This document shows, piece after piece, positions 17,301 through 29,418 of a DNA stretch of 64,000 nt (positions within the stretch are counted from its first letter, which is position 1; each line of letters starts with the position of its first letter). The stretch lies in NCBI GenBank assembly GCA_913778495.1, contig CAJYVD010000038.1:1-64000 (forward strand). The letters are read 5' to 3'. The DNA comes from an uncultured Pantoea sp. GTDB taxonomy: Bacteria; Pseudomonadota; Gammaproteobacteria; Enterobacterales; Enterobacteriaceae. The position numbers and the translations under genes were made by a program. Under the pieces are notes generated by a model. The model was not told the DNA's origin, made no database searches, and saw only the letters and a list, made by a program, of their open reading frames with translations.

Positions 17301-19631
17301 TTAGCGTTTTTTCCCGAAGGCGGCGGCGAGTGCATCACCCATTGCGCTGTTGCCCGACGGTGCGGCGCTGGCTTTACCGCGCGTTTTCTCGCGTGCGGCG
17401 GGACGCGCCGTGTTGCCACTGCTGCGGTTGCTGCCGCTGCGCGCCGCGCTGTCGCCAGGCTGCTCGTCCAGACGCATGGTGAGCGCAATGCGCTTGCGCG
17501 GCAGGTCGACGTCCATCACTTTGACCTTCACGATATCACCTGCTTTGACCACCTGATGCGGATCGTCCACGAACTTGTCGGACAAAGAGGAGATATGCAC
17601 CAAACCGTCCTGATGAACGCCGATATCCACGAACGCACCAAAGTTGGTGACGTTGGTGACGGCGCCTTCCAGCACCATGCCTGGCAGCAGGTCATTCAGG
17701 GTTTCTACGCCCTCGGCAAACTGCGCCGTCTTAAATTCCGGACGGGGATCGCGGCCTGGTTTTTCCAGCTCGCGGATGATGTCGGTGACGGTGGGGAGAC
17801 CAAAACGATCGTCGGTGAACTGGCGGGCGTCAAGGTCGCGCAGGCTGCGGGCATTGCCCATTAAATCGCTCAGCGCCTGTTCGGTTGCCGTGAGAATACG
17901 CTCCACCAGCGGATACGCTTCGGGGTGCACCGTGGAGGCGTCCAAGGGATTATCGCCGTGGTTAATGCGCAGGAAGCCCGCGCACTGCTCAAAGGCTTTT
18001 GGCCCTAAGCGGCTCACCTTGAGCAGCTGCTGACGATTCTGGAAGCGGCCGTGCTCGTCGCGCCAGCTCACAATGTTCTGCGCCATCATGCGGGTCAACC
18101 CCGCCACGCGCGTCAGCAGCGCCACGGAAGCGGTATTGAGATCCACGCCCACGGCGTTGACGCAATCCTCCACCACGGCATCCAGCTTCTTCGCCAGTTG
18201 GCTCTGGCTGACGTCGTGTTGATACTGGCCTACCCCAATGGATTTGGGATCAATCTTCACCAGTTCCGCCAGCGGATCCTGCAAGCGGCGGGCGATGGAC
18301 ACCGCGCCGCGCAGGGAAACGTCGAGATCGGGGAACTCCAGCGCGGCCAGTTCTGACGCGGAATAAACCGACGCGCCGGCTTCGCTGACGATAACCTTCT
18401 GCGCGTTGACCGCCGGGAACTGCTTTTGCACGTCCAGGAAGAAGCGTTCGGTTTCCCGCGAGGCGGTGCCGTTGCCGATCGCTACCAGTTCAACCTGATG
18501 CTTGGTGCACAGCGCCGCCACGATGGTCGCCGCTTTCGCCGCCTGACCCGTATGCGGATAAATAGTATCGGTAGCAACCAGCTTGCCTGTGGCATCCACC
18601 ACCGCGACTTTCACACCGGTACGCAAGCCAGGATCGAGGCCCATGGTGGCGCGCATGCCTGCAGGCGCCGCCATCAGTAAATCGTGCAGATTGCGGGCAA
18701 AGACGTTGATCGCCTCATCTTCCGCGCGCTCACGCACGGTGCCCATCAGTTCGGTCTCGAGGTGCAGCAGCACTTTGATGCGCCAGGTCCAGCTCACCAC
18801 GGCTTTACGCCAGCTGTCCGCCGGCGCGTTATTCAGGCGCAGATTAAGGTGCTCCGCGATCAGCGTCTCGCCGTGGCTTTCACGCGGGGCTTCTTCAAAC
18901 TGCGGATCGGCGTTAAGAGAGAGTTGCAGGATACCTTCATTACGGCCGCGGAACATGGCCAGCGCACGGTGCGAGGGCACGCTGCTCAGCGCTTCATGGT
19001 GATCAAAGTAGTCGCGGAACTTGGCACCTTCTTCCTCTTTGCCTTCCACCACGCGTGAGACCAAATGCGCATTCTTCCACAGGTAATCACGCACCTTCGC
19101 CAACAGCGCCGCGTCTTCGGCGAAGCGCTCCATCAGGATATAGCGTGCGCCATCGAGCGCGGCGCGCACATCGGCCACGCCTTTATCAGCATCCACATAG
19201 CTGGCGGCAGTCGTTTCGGGCGTCTGTGAGGGATCGGTCCACAGCGTCTCTGCCAGCGGTTCCAGACCGGCTTCAATCGCAATTTGACCGCGCGTGCGTC
19301 GCTTCTGCTTATAAGGCAGATACAGGTCTTCCAGCTCGGTTTTGTTCAGCGTGCTGTTAATGGCGTCAGTCAGTTCCGGCGTGAGTTTGCCTTGATCATC
19401 AATGGATTTCAGAATGGATTGGCGACGCTCTTCCAGTTCGCGCAGGTAGCCTAAGCGGCTCTCAAGCTGACGCAGCTGAGTATCATCCAGCCCGCCGGTA
19501 ACTTCCTTACGATAACGTGCGATAAACGGCACGGTATTTCCTTCATCAAGCAAGCGAACGGCGGCATCAACCTGGTCGGCACGGGCTTTAAGCTCACTTG
19601 CGATAATCTGGCTCAGCGAATCTTTCATCAT
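17301..19631 (-). CDS. tex: RNA-binding transcription accessory protein Tex
   Basis: Large conserved cytoplasmic nucleic-acid-binding protein, the bacterial relative of Spt6. It has 776 residues, against 773 for E. coli YhgF. The N-terminal helical region starts at [15 protein letters not shown] YqgF/RNase H-like domain follows around [20 protein letters not shown] (about 325-345), then helix-hairpin-helix segments ([17 protein letters not shown]), and a C-terminal S1 domain ([27 protein letters not shown], about 655-680). The tail is basic and low-complexity. The frame extends 90 codons upstream, but that stretch does not match the family. No clear ribosome site precedes ATG 19631. Divergent from greB, as in E. 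coli. Confidence 0.95.
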   Translation of the reverse strand: MMKDSLSQIIASELKARADQVDAAVRLLDEGNTVPFIARYRKEVTGGLDDTQLRQLESRLGYLRELEERRQSILKSIDDQGKLTPELTDAINSTLNKTELEDLYLPYKQKRRTRGQIAIEAGLEPLAETLWTDPSQTPETTAASYVDADKGVADVRAALDGARYILMERFAEDAALLAKVRDYLWKNAHLVSRVVEGKEEEGAKFRDYFDHHEALSSVPSHRALAMFRGRNEGILQLSLNADPQFEEAPRESHGETLIAEHLNLRLNNAPADSWRKAVVSWTWRIKVLLHLETELMGTVRERAEDEAINVFARNLHDLLMAAPAGMRATMGLDPGLRTGVKVAVVDATGKLVATDTIYPHTGQAAKAATIVAALCTKHQVELVAIGNGTASRETERFFLDVQKQFPAVNAQKVIVSEAGASVYSASELAALEFPDLDVSLRGAVSIARRLQDPLAELVKIDPKSIGVGQYQHDVSQSQLAKKLDAVVEDCVNAVGVDLNTASVALLTRVAGLTRMMAQNIVSWRDEHGRFQNRQQLLKVSRLGPKAFEQCAGFLRINHGDNPLDASTVHPEAYPLVERILTATEQALSDLMGNARSLRDLDARQFTDDRFGLPTVTDIIRELEKPGRDPRPEFKTAQFAEGVETLNDLLPGMVLEGAVTNVTNFGAFVDIGVHQDGLVHISSLSDKFVDDPHQVVKAGDIVKVKVMDVDLPRKRIALTMRLDEQPGDSAARSGSNRSSGNTARPAAREKTRGKASAAPSGNSAMGDALAAAFGKKR

Positions 19632-19841
19632 CAGTAACGGTCTTGCGTTCACAGGGTTAAAAAACAGGGGACAGTTATACGGACTGAGGGCAGAAATTGC
19701 CAGCCGGGGAGCCGGGAATGCGCCTTTTTCTGAACGCGGCGCGCGTAAGCGAGCGAGCGCCTTGATAGGCGCGCAGCGCTGGCTTATTGTGAGCCTCTTT
19801 ATCTGCCTCTGCGCAACACGGCTGTTATCACGAGCGACGTC

Positions 19842-20327
19842 ATGAAAACCCAACTGATTACCCGCGAGGGCTACAACAAACTGCGTGCTGAACACGACCA
19901 CTTGTGGAATGAAAAGCGCCCGGAGGTGACGAAAATCGTCTCCTGGGCTGCCAGCCTGGGCGATCGTTCAGAGAACGCGGATTACACCTATAACAAGCGC
20001 CTGCTGCGTCAGATCGACCGCCGCGTGCGCTATCTGCGTAAGTGCCTGGCCGAGTTGAAGATTGTGGATTATGCGCCGCAGCAGGAGGGCAAAGTGTTCT
20101 TCGGTGCGTGGGTGGAAGTAGAAAACGCGCAGGGTGACGTTAAGCGCTTTCGCATTGTGGGGCCCGATGAAATCTACGGCGATACCGTTAAAGAGTACAT
20201 TTCAATCGATTCGCCGATGGCGCGCGCGTTGATCAAGAAAGCGGTGGATGACGAAGTGGTGGTGAACACGCCGGAAGGACAAAAGATCTGGTTTGTGAAC
20301 CGCATTGAGTATCAGAAAGCCGACTAA
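19842..20327 (+). CDS. greB: Transcription elongation factor GreB
   Basis: Binds the secondary channel of RNA polymerase and stimulates cleavage of backtracked RNA, rescuing stalled complexes. It has 161 residues. The N-terminal coiled-coil (about 1-77) carries the acidic tip in [15 protein letters not shown], with the D and E that coordinate the catalytic Mg ion. The C-terminal FKBP-like domain contains [13 protein letters not shown] and [12 protein letters not shown]. The spacing and sequence at the tip are closer to GreB than GreA. It starts at ATG 19842, divergent from tex, followed by a hairpin at 20334-20369. Confidence 0.97.
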   Translation: MKTQLITREGYNKLRAEHDHLWNEKRPEVTKIVSWAASLGDRSENADYTYNKRLLRQIDRRVRYLRKCLAELKIVDYAPQQEGKVFFGAWVEVENAQGDVKRFRIVGPDEIYGDTVKEYISIDSPMARALIKKAVDDEVVVNTPEGQKIWFVNRIEYQKAD

Positions 20328-20333
20328 GAGCAG

Positions 20334-20369
20334 CGGAGAAACCCTGCCTGCAGGTGCAGGACTTCTCCG
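20334..20369. terminator. Hairpin between greB and the YjbE-like gene
   Basis: CGGAGAA (20334-20340) and TTCTCCG (20363-20369) flank a second inner stem (CCTGC/GCAGG), giving a long interrupted hairpin between convergent genes. No T-run follows, so termination strength is uncertain. Confidence 0.45.
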
Positions 20370-20415
20370 ACGATTGCGCAGGCCCGCACCATCGGCGAGG
20401 CCGCTACAACGGTGA

Positions 20416-20667
20416 TTATTTGCCTGGCGCCGTTGCCGTGGTGGTGGAGGTGCTGCTGCTGCTGCTGCCCTTATCACCGCCACCGCCCATGGTGGCCAGC
20501 GCCACGCCCAGCAGTGCGCCAACCGCACCGATGCCGATGGCGTCGGAGTTACCTTTGGCGGTGGTAGACGCTTGCGCACCTGCCGCTTCGCCGGCGCTGG
20601 TGGCCGCCTGAACCTGCGGAATGCCAGTCAGTATTAGCGCGCTCATCAGAACCAGGGTACTTTTCAT
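20416..20667 (-). CDS. Small secreted YjbE-like protein
   Basis: An 83-residue protein with a signal peptide (MKSTLVLMSALILTGIPQVQA). The mature part is low-complexity: GEAAGAQASTTAKG, then a Gly/Ala-rich hydrophobic run (IGIGAVGALLGVALATMGGGG) and a Ser/Thr tail (GSSSSSTSTTTATAPGK). This architecture resembles E. coli YjbE, the first gene of the yjbEFGH exopolysaccharide operon, but no yjbF, G or H lies nearby. ATG 20667 has GGAGAG about six bases upstream; the frame continues upstream without a better start. The function of such solitary copies is not known; a surface or Rcs-linked role is only a guess. Confidence 0.7.
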   Translation of the reverse strand: MKSTLVLMSALILTGIPQVQAATSAGEAAGAQASTTAKGNSDAIGIGAVGALLGVALATMGGGGDKGSSSSSTSTTTATAPGK

Positions 20668-21176
20668 TTTTACTCTCCATATCAACGTAGACACAGCGGA
20701 ATGCATCAAGTCTCGGAGATAAAACATAAAGTGAAAAGTTAGTGTTATTTACTGATTTAAAAGGCTTTATTTTTGTCTGGACTTGAAGCATAGCCGTCAG
20801 GAAATGTTCCGAGCACAGCCGATAAGCTTTGCATAAAATGTTGGTTTTTTGTGCTGCTCGTATTGCTTTATGTGAAATTAAATGCTGCTTACTTAACGCA
20901 AATTGCTCGCCGAGCCGCGCGCCAGCCTGCTTGCCGGAAACCTAAGCCAGCGACTCAAAGAAAATCGACGTTTTTTTCAGACAAGCGCCAGCCTGCTGAG
21001 CAGCCGCATGAAAAACGCGAAGTGCCGCGCAATCTGCCCCTTAAAAGTAGGATAAGCTGCTGTTTAATATGCTTTGTAACAATTTCGGCTAGAATATAAA
21101 CCATTAATGACTGTCACAGACGGGTCCCTTTTTTACACAATATTGATTCGGGCAATGGCGCCTTTGGGAGTGGAAC
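20668..21176. promoter_or_regulatory. Long 5' region of the ompR-envZ operon
   Basis: A 509-bp gap with no believable gene, AT-richer than its neighbours. The ompR promoter probably lies near the right end: TATAAA at 21095-21100 with TTGTAA at 21074-21079 (15-bp spacing, a little short). GCGCCAGCCTGCT occurs near 20920 and a close copy, GCGCCAGCCTGCTGA, near 20986. The leftmost part must also hold the promoter for the YjbE-like gene. No operator could be assigned with confidence. Confidence 0.4.
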
Positions 21177-23251
<2,075 letters not shown>

Positions 23252-23280
23252 AAAAAGGCGGCTCACAGGCCGCCTTTTTA
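23252..23280. terminator. Bidirectional terminator between envZ and pckA
   Basis: AAAAAGGCGGC and GCCGCCTTTTT form a long stem around TCACAG, with A and T runs on the outer sides, so it can end both convergent transcripts. Confidence 0.9.
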
Positions 23281-23290
23281 CGCTTGGTCG

Positions 23291-24910
23291 TTACAGCTGT
23301 GGACCCGCTTTCACCAACGCTTTACCGGCATCGTTGTCGGTATATTTTTCAAAGTTGGTGATAAAGCGCTGCGCCAGATCCTGCGCGGCCTGCTGCCAGG
23401 CAGCTTCGTCCTGCCAGCTGTTACGCGGATCGAGCACTGCGTCATCGACCTGCGCCAGCGCGGTGGGGATTTGCAGATTGAACACAGGCAGCGTCACGGT
23501 CTCAGCATTATCCAGCTCACCCGCCAGAATGGCATTGATGATGGCGCGGGTATCTTTCAGCGACATGCGTTTGCCGCTGCCGTTCCAGCCCGTATTCACC
23601 AGATAGGCTTGCGCCCCTGCGGCTTCCATGCGCTTAACCAAGACGTCAGCGTATTGCGTCGGATGCAGCGTCAGGAAGGCTGCGCCAAAGCAGGCTGAGA
23701 AGGTCGGCGTTGGCTGCGTTACGCCGCGCTCGGTGCCGGCCAGTTTGGCGGTGAAGCCCGAGAGGAAATGATACTGCGTCTGCTCCGGCGTCAGGCGCGA
23801 TACCGGCGGCAACACGCCAAACGCGTCGGCGGTCAGGAAGATCACTTTTTTGGCGTGACCCGCTTTCGACACCGGCTTAACGATGTTGTCGATGTGCTCG
23901 ATGGGATAGGAAACGCGGGTGTTTTCGGTTTTGCTGCCGTCGGCATAATCAACGCTGCCGTCAGCGCGCACCACCACGTTCTCCAGCAGCGCATTGCGGC
24001 GAATGGCGCGGTAGATCTCCGGCTCGGCCTGCTCAGACAGGTTGATGGTTTTGGCGTAGCAGCCGCCCTCAAAGTTGAAGACGCCGTCATCGTCCCAGCC
24101 GTGCTCATCGTCACCAATGAGCTGGCGCTCGGGATCGGTAGACAGCGTGGTTTTGCCGGTGCCCGACAGCCCAAAGAACACGGCCACATCGCCGGCCTTG
24201 CCCACGTTCGCTGAGCAGTGCATTGAGGCGATGCCCTTGAGCGGCAGCAGGTAGTTCATGATAGCGAACAGGCCCTTTTTCATCTCACCGCCATACCACG
24301 TGCCGCCAATCAGCTGCATGCGCTCGGTGAGGTTAAAGGCCACAAAGTTCTCGGAGTGCAGTCCCTGCGTCTGCCAGTCTGGATTGGTGCACTGGGCCGC
24401 ATTGAGTACGACGAAGTCGGGTTTGAACGTCGCCAGCTCTTCCTCGCTTGGACGAATAAACATGTTTTTAACGAAGTGCGCCTGCCAGGCGACTTCCATA
24501 ACAAAACGGACGCTCAGGCGCGTATCAGGGTTGGCACCGCAAAAGGCGTCAATCACAAAGAGTCGCTTGTTGGAGAGCTGGGCGGTGCAGCGATCTTTCA
24601 GCGCCTGCCAGGTTTCCTGTGACATCGGCTGGTTATCATTTTTGCCGTTGCCCACGTCGTTCCACCACAGTGTGTCTCGCGTGGTGTCGTCCCGCACAAT
24701 GTATTTATCTTTGGGCGAGCGACCGGTGAAGATGCCAGTATCCACGGCAATCGCGCCGCTCTGCGTCAGAGTGCCTCGCGCATAACCTTCCAGCTCCGGA
24801 CGGGTCTCTTCCTGAAACAGCGTATCAAAGTCAGGGTTGTACACCACTTCTGTGGTGCCGCTGATGCCTATGGCAGCGAGGTCTTGCGATGTCAGGCCGT
24901 TAACGCGCAT
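23291..24910 (-). CDS. pckA: Phosphoenolpyruvate carboxykinase (ATP)
   Basis: Cytoplasmic gluconeogenic enzyme converting oxaloacetate and ATP to phosphoenolpyruvate, CO2 and ADP. It has 539 residues and nearly matches E. coli in length and sequence. The P-loop [16 protein letters not shown] is near residues 247-262, the metal/substrate region [24 protein letters not shown] follows it, and [10 protein letters not shown] is near 62-71. It starts at ATG 24910 with AAGGAG upstream. The gap of about 235 bp upstream probably holds the promoter; CRP and FruR control is expected by analogy but no clean site was identified. Convergent with envZ. Confidence 0.98.
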   Translation of the reverse strand: MRVNGLTSQDLAAIGISGTTEVVYNPDFDTLFQEETRPELEGYARGTLTQSGAIAVDTGIFTGRSPKDKYIVRDDTTRDTLWWNDVGNGKNDNQPMSQETWQALKDRCTAQLSNKRLFVIDAFCGANPDTRLSVRFVMEVAWQAHFVKNMFIRPSEEELATFKPDFVVLNAAQCTNPDWQTQGLHSENFVAFNLTERMQLIGGTWYGGEMKKGLFAIMNYLLPLKGIASMHCSANVGKAGDVAVFFGLSGTGKTTLSTDPERQLIGDDEHGWDDDGVFNFEGGCYAKTINLSEQAEPEIYRAIRRNALLENVVVRADGSVDYADGSKTENTRVSYPIEHIDNIVKPVSKAGHAKKVIFLTADAFGVLPPVSRLTPEQTQYHFLSGFTAKLAGTERGVTQPTPTFSACFGAAFLTLHPTQYADVLVKRMEAAGAQAYLVNTGWNGSGKRMSLKDTRAIINAILAGELDNAETVTLPVFNLQIPTALAQVDDAVLDPRNSWQDEAAWQQAAQDLAQRFITNFEKYTDNDAGKALVKAGPQL

Positions 24911-25146
24911 GTGACTGCTCCTTAAATCGGTACTTCATTGCATTTTGTGTGAGAGGTTCTGCTTCCTGCCGTCGGGTGCCGGGCAGTGCAGATCGCGCGC
25001 AGTGTACACGTCTGAGCAAGGGGTAAAAGTGAAGATAGTTAAAAATGCGAACTGGAACGTGACAAGCAGATAAATCCGCCACTTATAAAAGTAAAGTCAG
25101 CGAAAGGAAGGTAATTTTCGTGCGAAATCATTAAGGTGGGCGTAAA

Positions 25147-25170
25147 AGCGTGGGGCGGCAAAGCCGCCCC
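25147..25170 (-). terminator. Terminator of hslR-hslO
   Basis: GGGGCGGC (25152-25159) and GCCGCCCC (25163-25170) form a perfect 8-bp stem with an AAA loop. Read on the minus strand, ACGCTTTTAC follows the stem, six bases after the hslO stop codon. Confidence 0.65.
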
Positions 25171-25176
25171 TGATGC

Positions 25177-26049
25177 TTAATGCAGCTGGGTATTTTTGCT
25201 GGAAGGGGGGGTGCGCAGGGCGGCAATATCGTTCGCATCGTAAACATAGTGCGAACCGCAATAATCGCAGTGCATATCGATTTTGCCATCCTCGGCCAGG
25301 ATCTCATCAACTTCTTCCGCTGGCAGCGTTTTCAACACTTCACCGCAGCGCGCGTGCGAGCAGGTGCACTTAAAGATCACCGGTGAGGGATCGTAGACGG
25401 TGGCCTCTTCCTGATGATACAGGCGCCAGAGCACTTCCGTGGCAGGCAGCTCGATCAGCTCCTCGCTTTTCACCGTTTCGGTGAGCGTGGCGAGATGGTT
25501 GAAGTCATCGAGGTTGGTATCTTGCGCGGGCAAGACCTGCAGCAGGATACCGGCGGCGCCCTGGCTGCTGGTACGGATAAACAGACGCGTTGGCAGCTGC
25601 TCCGAGCGCATAAAGTAATCTTCCAGGCAGCCTGCCAGTGTATCCGCTTCCAGACCTACCACGCCCTGATAGCGCTCGCCTTTTTCCGGCGAAATGGTAA
25701 TCACCAGGTAGCCATTGCCGACCATTTCTTTCAGGCTGCTGCCGGCCGCAATGTCGGCGCCTTCTTTGACACGGGCCACGCCGCGCATCTCTTGACGGTG
25801 GTTGCCGTTGATAACCGCCAGCGTCAGCGGACCATCGCCCTGCAACTGCACGGTAATGTCGCCTTCGAATTTCAGCGTCGCGGTCAGCAGGCTGGTGGCA
25901 ACCAGCAGTTCGCCCAGCAGGGTATTCACCGGCTCGGCGTAGCCATGGTTTTTGACAATGTCGCGCCAGGTTTCGGAGGCGTTCACCAGTTCGCCGCGCA
26001 CGGCAACATTATCGAACAGGTAACGGTGCAGTTGATCATTCACAGACAT
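25177..26049 (-). CDS. hslO: Redox-regulated chaperone Hsp33
   Basis: Holdase chaperone activated by oxidation plus unfolding. The C-terminal zinc switch is complete: CTC (CxC) near residue 234 and CDYC (CxxC) near 266, the four cysteines that bind Zn and form disulfides. The N-terminal core begins [18 protein letters not shown] and contains [23 protein letters not shown] 26049 gives 290 residues, in line with E. coli; an 11-codon upstream extension would overlap hslR and is less likely. It forms an operon with hslR, 25 bp apart. Confidence 0.97.
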   Translation of the reverse strand: MSVNDQLHRYLFDNVAVRGELVNASETWRDIVKNHGYAEPVNTLLGELLVATSLLTATLKFEGDITVQLQGDGPLTLAVINGNHRQEMRGVARVKEGADIAAGSSLKEMVGNGYLVITISPEKGERYQGVVGLEADTLAGCLEDYFMRSEQLPTRLFIRTSSQGAAGILLQVLPAQDTNLDDFNHLATLTETVKSEELIELPATEVLWRLYHQEEATVYDPSPVIFKCTCSHARCGEVLKTLPAEEVDEILAEDGKIDMHCDYCGSHYVYDANDIAALRTPPSSKNTQLH

Positions 26050-26074
26050 AGTATTTCTCTCACGGGGGCGAGAC

Positions 26075-26476
26075 TTATTCATCGCCCGATAATTTAAATT
26101 TCATCAGATCGCGACGTTCCTTTTTATCCGGACGGCGATCGGGATGTGGCATCGACAGGGCGTTCATCTTGCGCGCCAGCGCGGTCTTCTCGCGCTTTTC
26201 CATGCTGGCCTCGGTTTCAGCGTACATCTGCTGCGCTTCGCTGGCCGGACGGCGCTGATCGCTGATGGCAGTAACGATCACCGTGCGCTCATCGTTGCCC
26301 TGACGCAACGTCAGTTCCGCCTGCAGCTCAACCACTTTGCCTGGCTTGCTGCGCTGACCGTTGTAATGCACTTTTCCGCCTTCGATCATCTCCCGCGCCA
26401 GCGCGCGGGTTTTATAGAAGCGCGCCGCCCACAGCCATTTATCCAGGCGAACGTCTTCCGGTTTTTTCTCTTTCAT
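26075..26476 (-). CDS. hslR: Heat-shock protein Hsp15 (ribosome-associated)
   Basis: Small RNA-binding protein that binds 50S subunits carrying a stalled nascent chain, helping ribosome recycling. It has 133 residues. The S4 RNA-binding domain spans about 9-65 ([32 protein letters not shown]), and the tail is basic ([21 protein letters not shown]). First gene of hslR-hslO. In E. coli yrfG lies immediately upstream; here the 415 bp before igaA contain no such gene. Confidence 0.96.
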   Translation of the reverse strand: MKEKKPEDVRLDKWLWAARFYKTRALAREMIEGGKVHYNGQRSKPGKVVELQAELTLRQGNDERTVIVTAISDQRRPASEAQQMYAETEASMEKREKTALARKMNALSMPHPDRRPDKKERRDLMKFKLSGDE

Positions 26477-26891
26477 CGTTTACCACTCCTGCAGTCGCAC
26501 AACGCCTTACCCGCGGGCAAGCGCCTCACTCGGCAGGGGACGCTGAAAAGATGGGTCGACCCGCATTAGGTTTCATCGCGCCCAGCGCAGCGCACGTTGG
26601 CGATTCAGGGCGTGCGGTAGCAAAAACGGGGTTTCACGTGCGAATACCCAAAAGTATGGGTGGAACGTCATAAATCAAGGTGAGCGGCGAATCCAATTTG
26701 CGTCCGCTAAGCGGCAAGCATCCCCGTAGCGGCATCTGCGCGGGACTGGGTTGCCGCCAGCGTTGCTCATGCGTTCTCTGTTTAGCATAGGCGTTACGGC
26801 CCGATCTTTCTGCGCCAAACGGCCTGCATCAACGCGTTGCGCTGTGATCCCATGGTAAAGCCGGCGACAGGGTAGCACAGAAGAAAAGGGG
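26477..26891. other. Gap at the expected position of yrfG
   Basis: No gene is supported in this 415 bp. E. coli carries yrfG (a HAD-type GMP/IMP nucleotidase) between igaA and hslR; none of its motifs (DMDGTLLD, LLTNAHPH) can be read here in any frame. The left part probably holds the hslR promoter. GAATACCCAAAAGTATGGGT near 26642-26661 could form a small hairpin (ATACCC/GGGTAT-like). A 67-codon minus-strand frame (26675-26878) looks like chance. Confidence 0.5.
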
Positions 26892-29033
26892 TCAGAACAG
26901 GGAGCGCACGCTCTGCATAGTGCTCAGGTTATGGTTAAAGCACTTGTCGTAGTATTGCTGGATTTCCGCCATGCGCAGGCGGTTACGGTGCATGCGGCGC
27001 AGCGCCAGCAAGCCATTGGTGACGGCGCAGATCATCAACACCAACATCAGCAGAGCGGTAGCCGGATAGCGCCACTGCGCCATCGCATCGGGCGCACTGT
27101 GGAGCGCGATATGGCGCGTGCCGTTGGCGTCCGTGGACAATCCGGTAATGATACCACTGGCGGAGAAGGGCGTATGCAGCAGCATCGCAGAGAGCCGCTG
27201 CAGCTCCTGCCATTGGGCCGGTGCATCCAGATCAAACAGCGATACCGCCGGTGACGGATGGTTCACCATTTGGCGGCCATCATCGCTGATGATCAAAAAG
27301 CCTCCCGGCGGTGGGCTATTGAGCGTTTCAGCCGCACGCCGCGTTTCGCGCGAGAAGAAGCTGGAGGTGGCGCTGGTCACCAGATTTTCCAGCGCCTCCG
27401 CGCTGACTGGACGCAGCAGCACGTTCATGCCGTTCAGCTTGCCAGAGTCGGCACGGTGGATCAGCGCGTCCCAATCTTTGGCGTTGCCCAGATTTACCAA
27501 CGCATTTTTCAGCCGTGTGCAATCCTGCGGCTGGCTGCACAGTGCCTGGGTTTTTAGCACCAGATCGGAAAAGTCATCCAGTAAAATCATGCCAGATTTT
27601 TGAATCGCTGAGGCGAGCTGCGGGTTGAGCTTGGCGTCAGAGTTGGTTTCAGGATGCAGCTGGCGCGTAGTGGTATCCAGCAGTGCGGCGGCTTTATCAA
27701 TGATATCTGACTGCGGTTGCGGCAGCGGCGCGGCGTTGTTCCAGTAAATCGCGGAACAATCAAACGGCATAAAGGTGTAGGTACGGTTGCTCTGATAATT
27801 GCCGGGCACTGAGCACATGCCGGTCCCGCTGACTTTCAGGCTGTCACCGATACGCAGCGGAATCGCACTCAACTTCTCAACGCTGTTAACTTCAATGCTT
27901 TCTGTGCCTTTTACCCAAGCGAGGCTGAGTTTGATCGGCATCCCAAGCGGGATCCACGTAACCAGTAAGACCAGCACCAGCGCCGATCCACAGGCCAGCA
28001 CCAGATTTTTACGCCAGCGCTGGATAGGGAAGTTGCGGACCTCATCCTGCAGCGACAGGAATTTACCCTGGCGAACCACCTGGCGGTTCAGGTACATATC
28101 CACATCTGTCACCTGACCCAGATCGTGGGCAACGTACGGTTGCCAGTGCGCCGGATAAATCAGATCGATAATGCCCAGCGAGATATTGGTCTGTTCCTGA
28201 TTGGATTCGCCAAACAATCCCCAGCGCTTGGGCGCACCGCGCAGGCAATGAATATCCCTTAATCCTTTTTCACCGGGTATGCGGTACAGCGACCACACGC
28301 TGACGGCAATCATGGCGGCGCCCAGCAGCGCCACCCATATCATCATGCTGCCCGGCACCACCAGGCTCAGGAACAGCAGCAAAAACGCCAGGCAAATCAC
28401 CACGGCTTCACGCATGCCGTCAGGGCGTGAAAGACGATACTCTTCGGGCGTCTCTTTACGCACCTGCAGCAACTCGACGTTTTCACCTTCTTCTTTACGA
28501 ATTGAAGCGTTGGTAGACATCGGGCGCACCAGCGGCGGCAGCGCAGGCTGGTCTACGGCGTAATTCACCAGCGAATGGCCATTGAGGGAAATCACCAGCG
28601 GCAGCGTCTGCGTACGGATCAGCTCGACGTAGTTCTCTTCGGCAATGTACTGCTCCCACTGCGGCGGCAGATGGACTTCCACTTCATCCAGGTAATAGCG
28701 CCATTTTTGCGGGTCGTCGGTAGAGAGGCCATAGCGGGTAATGGCGCGCGTGACCGGATAAACGTGGTTACTTTGTGCAGTGAGGGCCAGCGCTTGAGGC
28801 TGACGTGCGCGCCGCGAAGCGCGTTCGGGATGCTGCTGCCACTCATTTGCCAGCGAGGCAATGTACTTTTCTACGGCGCTGCGTTCTTCATGCGTGAGCT
28901 TGCGGCAGGGGGGATTGATAAAAGGCAGTGGCTTCGCCAATGGCGGACGTCCCCGCATAGCGAACCAAAAGGCGATGCCTGCCAACAGGGAACAGGCCAG
29001 CATCACGGCCAGAATGACAATAAAAGTGCTCAT
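26892..29033 (-). CDS. igaA: Intracellular growth attenuator IgaA (Rcs repressor)
   Basis: Inner-membrane protein that restrains the Rcs phosphorelay through contacts with RcsD and RcsF; it is essential in several enterobacteria unless Rcs is inactive. It has 713 residues. Membrane segments are seen at the N-terminus (IVILAVMLACSLLAGIAFWF), at about 210-255 as a pair (VVICLAFLLLFLSLVV, VALLGAAMIAVSVWSLY), near 345-365 (NLVLACGSALVLVLLVTWIPL), and near the C-terminus (PATALLMLVLMICAVTNGLLAL). Cytoplasmic domains include CLRGAPKRWGLFGESNQEQ and a periplasmic domain contains several cysteines. Divergent from nudE as in E. coli. Confidence 0.95.
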   Translation of the reverse strand: MSTFIVILAVMLACSLLAGIAFWFAMRGRPPLAKPLPFINPPCRKLTHEERSAVEKYIASLANEWQQHPERASRRARQPQALALTAQSNHVYPVTRAITRYGLSTDDPQKWRYYLDEVEVHLPPQWEQYIAEENYVELIRTQTLPLVISLNGHSLVNYAVDQPALPPLVRPMSTNASIRKEEGENVELLQVRKETPEEYRLSRPDGMREAVVICLAFLLLFLSLVVPGSMMIWVALLGAAMIAVSVWSLYRIPGEKGLRDIHCLRGAPKRWGLFGESNQEQTNISLGIIDLIYPAHWQPYVAHDLGQVTDVDMYLNRQVVRQGKFLSLQDEVRNFPIQRWRKNLVLACGSALVLVLLVTWIPLGMPIKLSLAWVKGTESIEVNSVEKLSAIPLRIGDSLKVSGTGMCSVPGNYQSNRTYTFMPFDCSAIYWNNAAPLPQPQSDIIDKAAALLDTTTRQLHPETNSDAKLNPQLASAIQKSGMILLDDFSDLVLKTQALCSQPQDCTRLKNALVNLGNAKDWDALIHRADSGKLNGMNVLLRPVSAEALENLVTSATSSFFSRETRRAAETLNSPPPGGFLIISDDGRQMVNHPSPAVSLFDLDAPAQWQELQRLSAMLLHTPFSASGIITGLSTDANGTRHIALHSAPDAMAQWRYPATALLMLVLMICAVTNGLLALRRMHRNRLRMAEIQQYYDKCFNHNLSTMQSVRSLF

Positions 29034-29418
29034 GCTCTGCTCAATCCAGCCAAAAAACCGCCTTCACGTTTACGCTGCGCTCCCAGAAAAACCATCAATG
29101 TCCGTTAATTTTGGCGAGCAGAAGTTAATCTGACAAGATAAATACGCAGGAAATAACGCACAAAATCATTGGATTATAATTTATTAGATTATTCCTTGAT
29201 AGGATCTTATCCATGGCGTCGATAATTAAAAATCGGCTTTTTCTTAATTTGAGTGTACCTCGTTGACTTATGGCGAAAAATTACGTCATGACCCTCAAGG
29301 TGCAGCGGTGATGTCTGGCGCACGCGGGCTTTACGGATGTGCGTATCGCACATTGTTTCGGGCTTCGGTATGCTGTGGCCATCGCGTTCACAAGGCAGTG
29401 CTTAGTTTGAGGCTGATT
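29034..29418. promoter_or_regulatory. Divergent igaA / nudE promoter region
   Basis: A 385-bp gap with no gene, AT-rich in the middle (around 29110-29260). ATGTGCG (29337-29343) and CGCACAT (29347-29353) form an exact 7-bp palindrome around TAT, 66 bp before the nudE start; it could be an operator or a hairpin in the leader. CGAT/ATCG halves near 29218-29236 followed by CTTTTTC could form a weak hairpin. No -35/-10 pair could be fixed with confidence. Confidence 0.4.
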
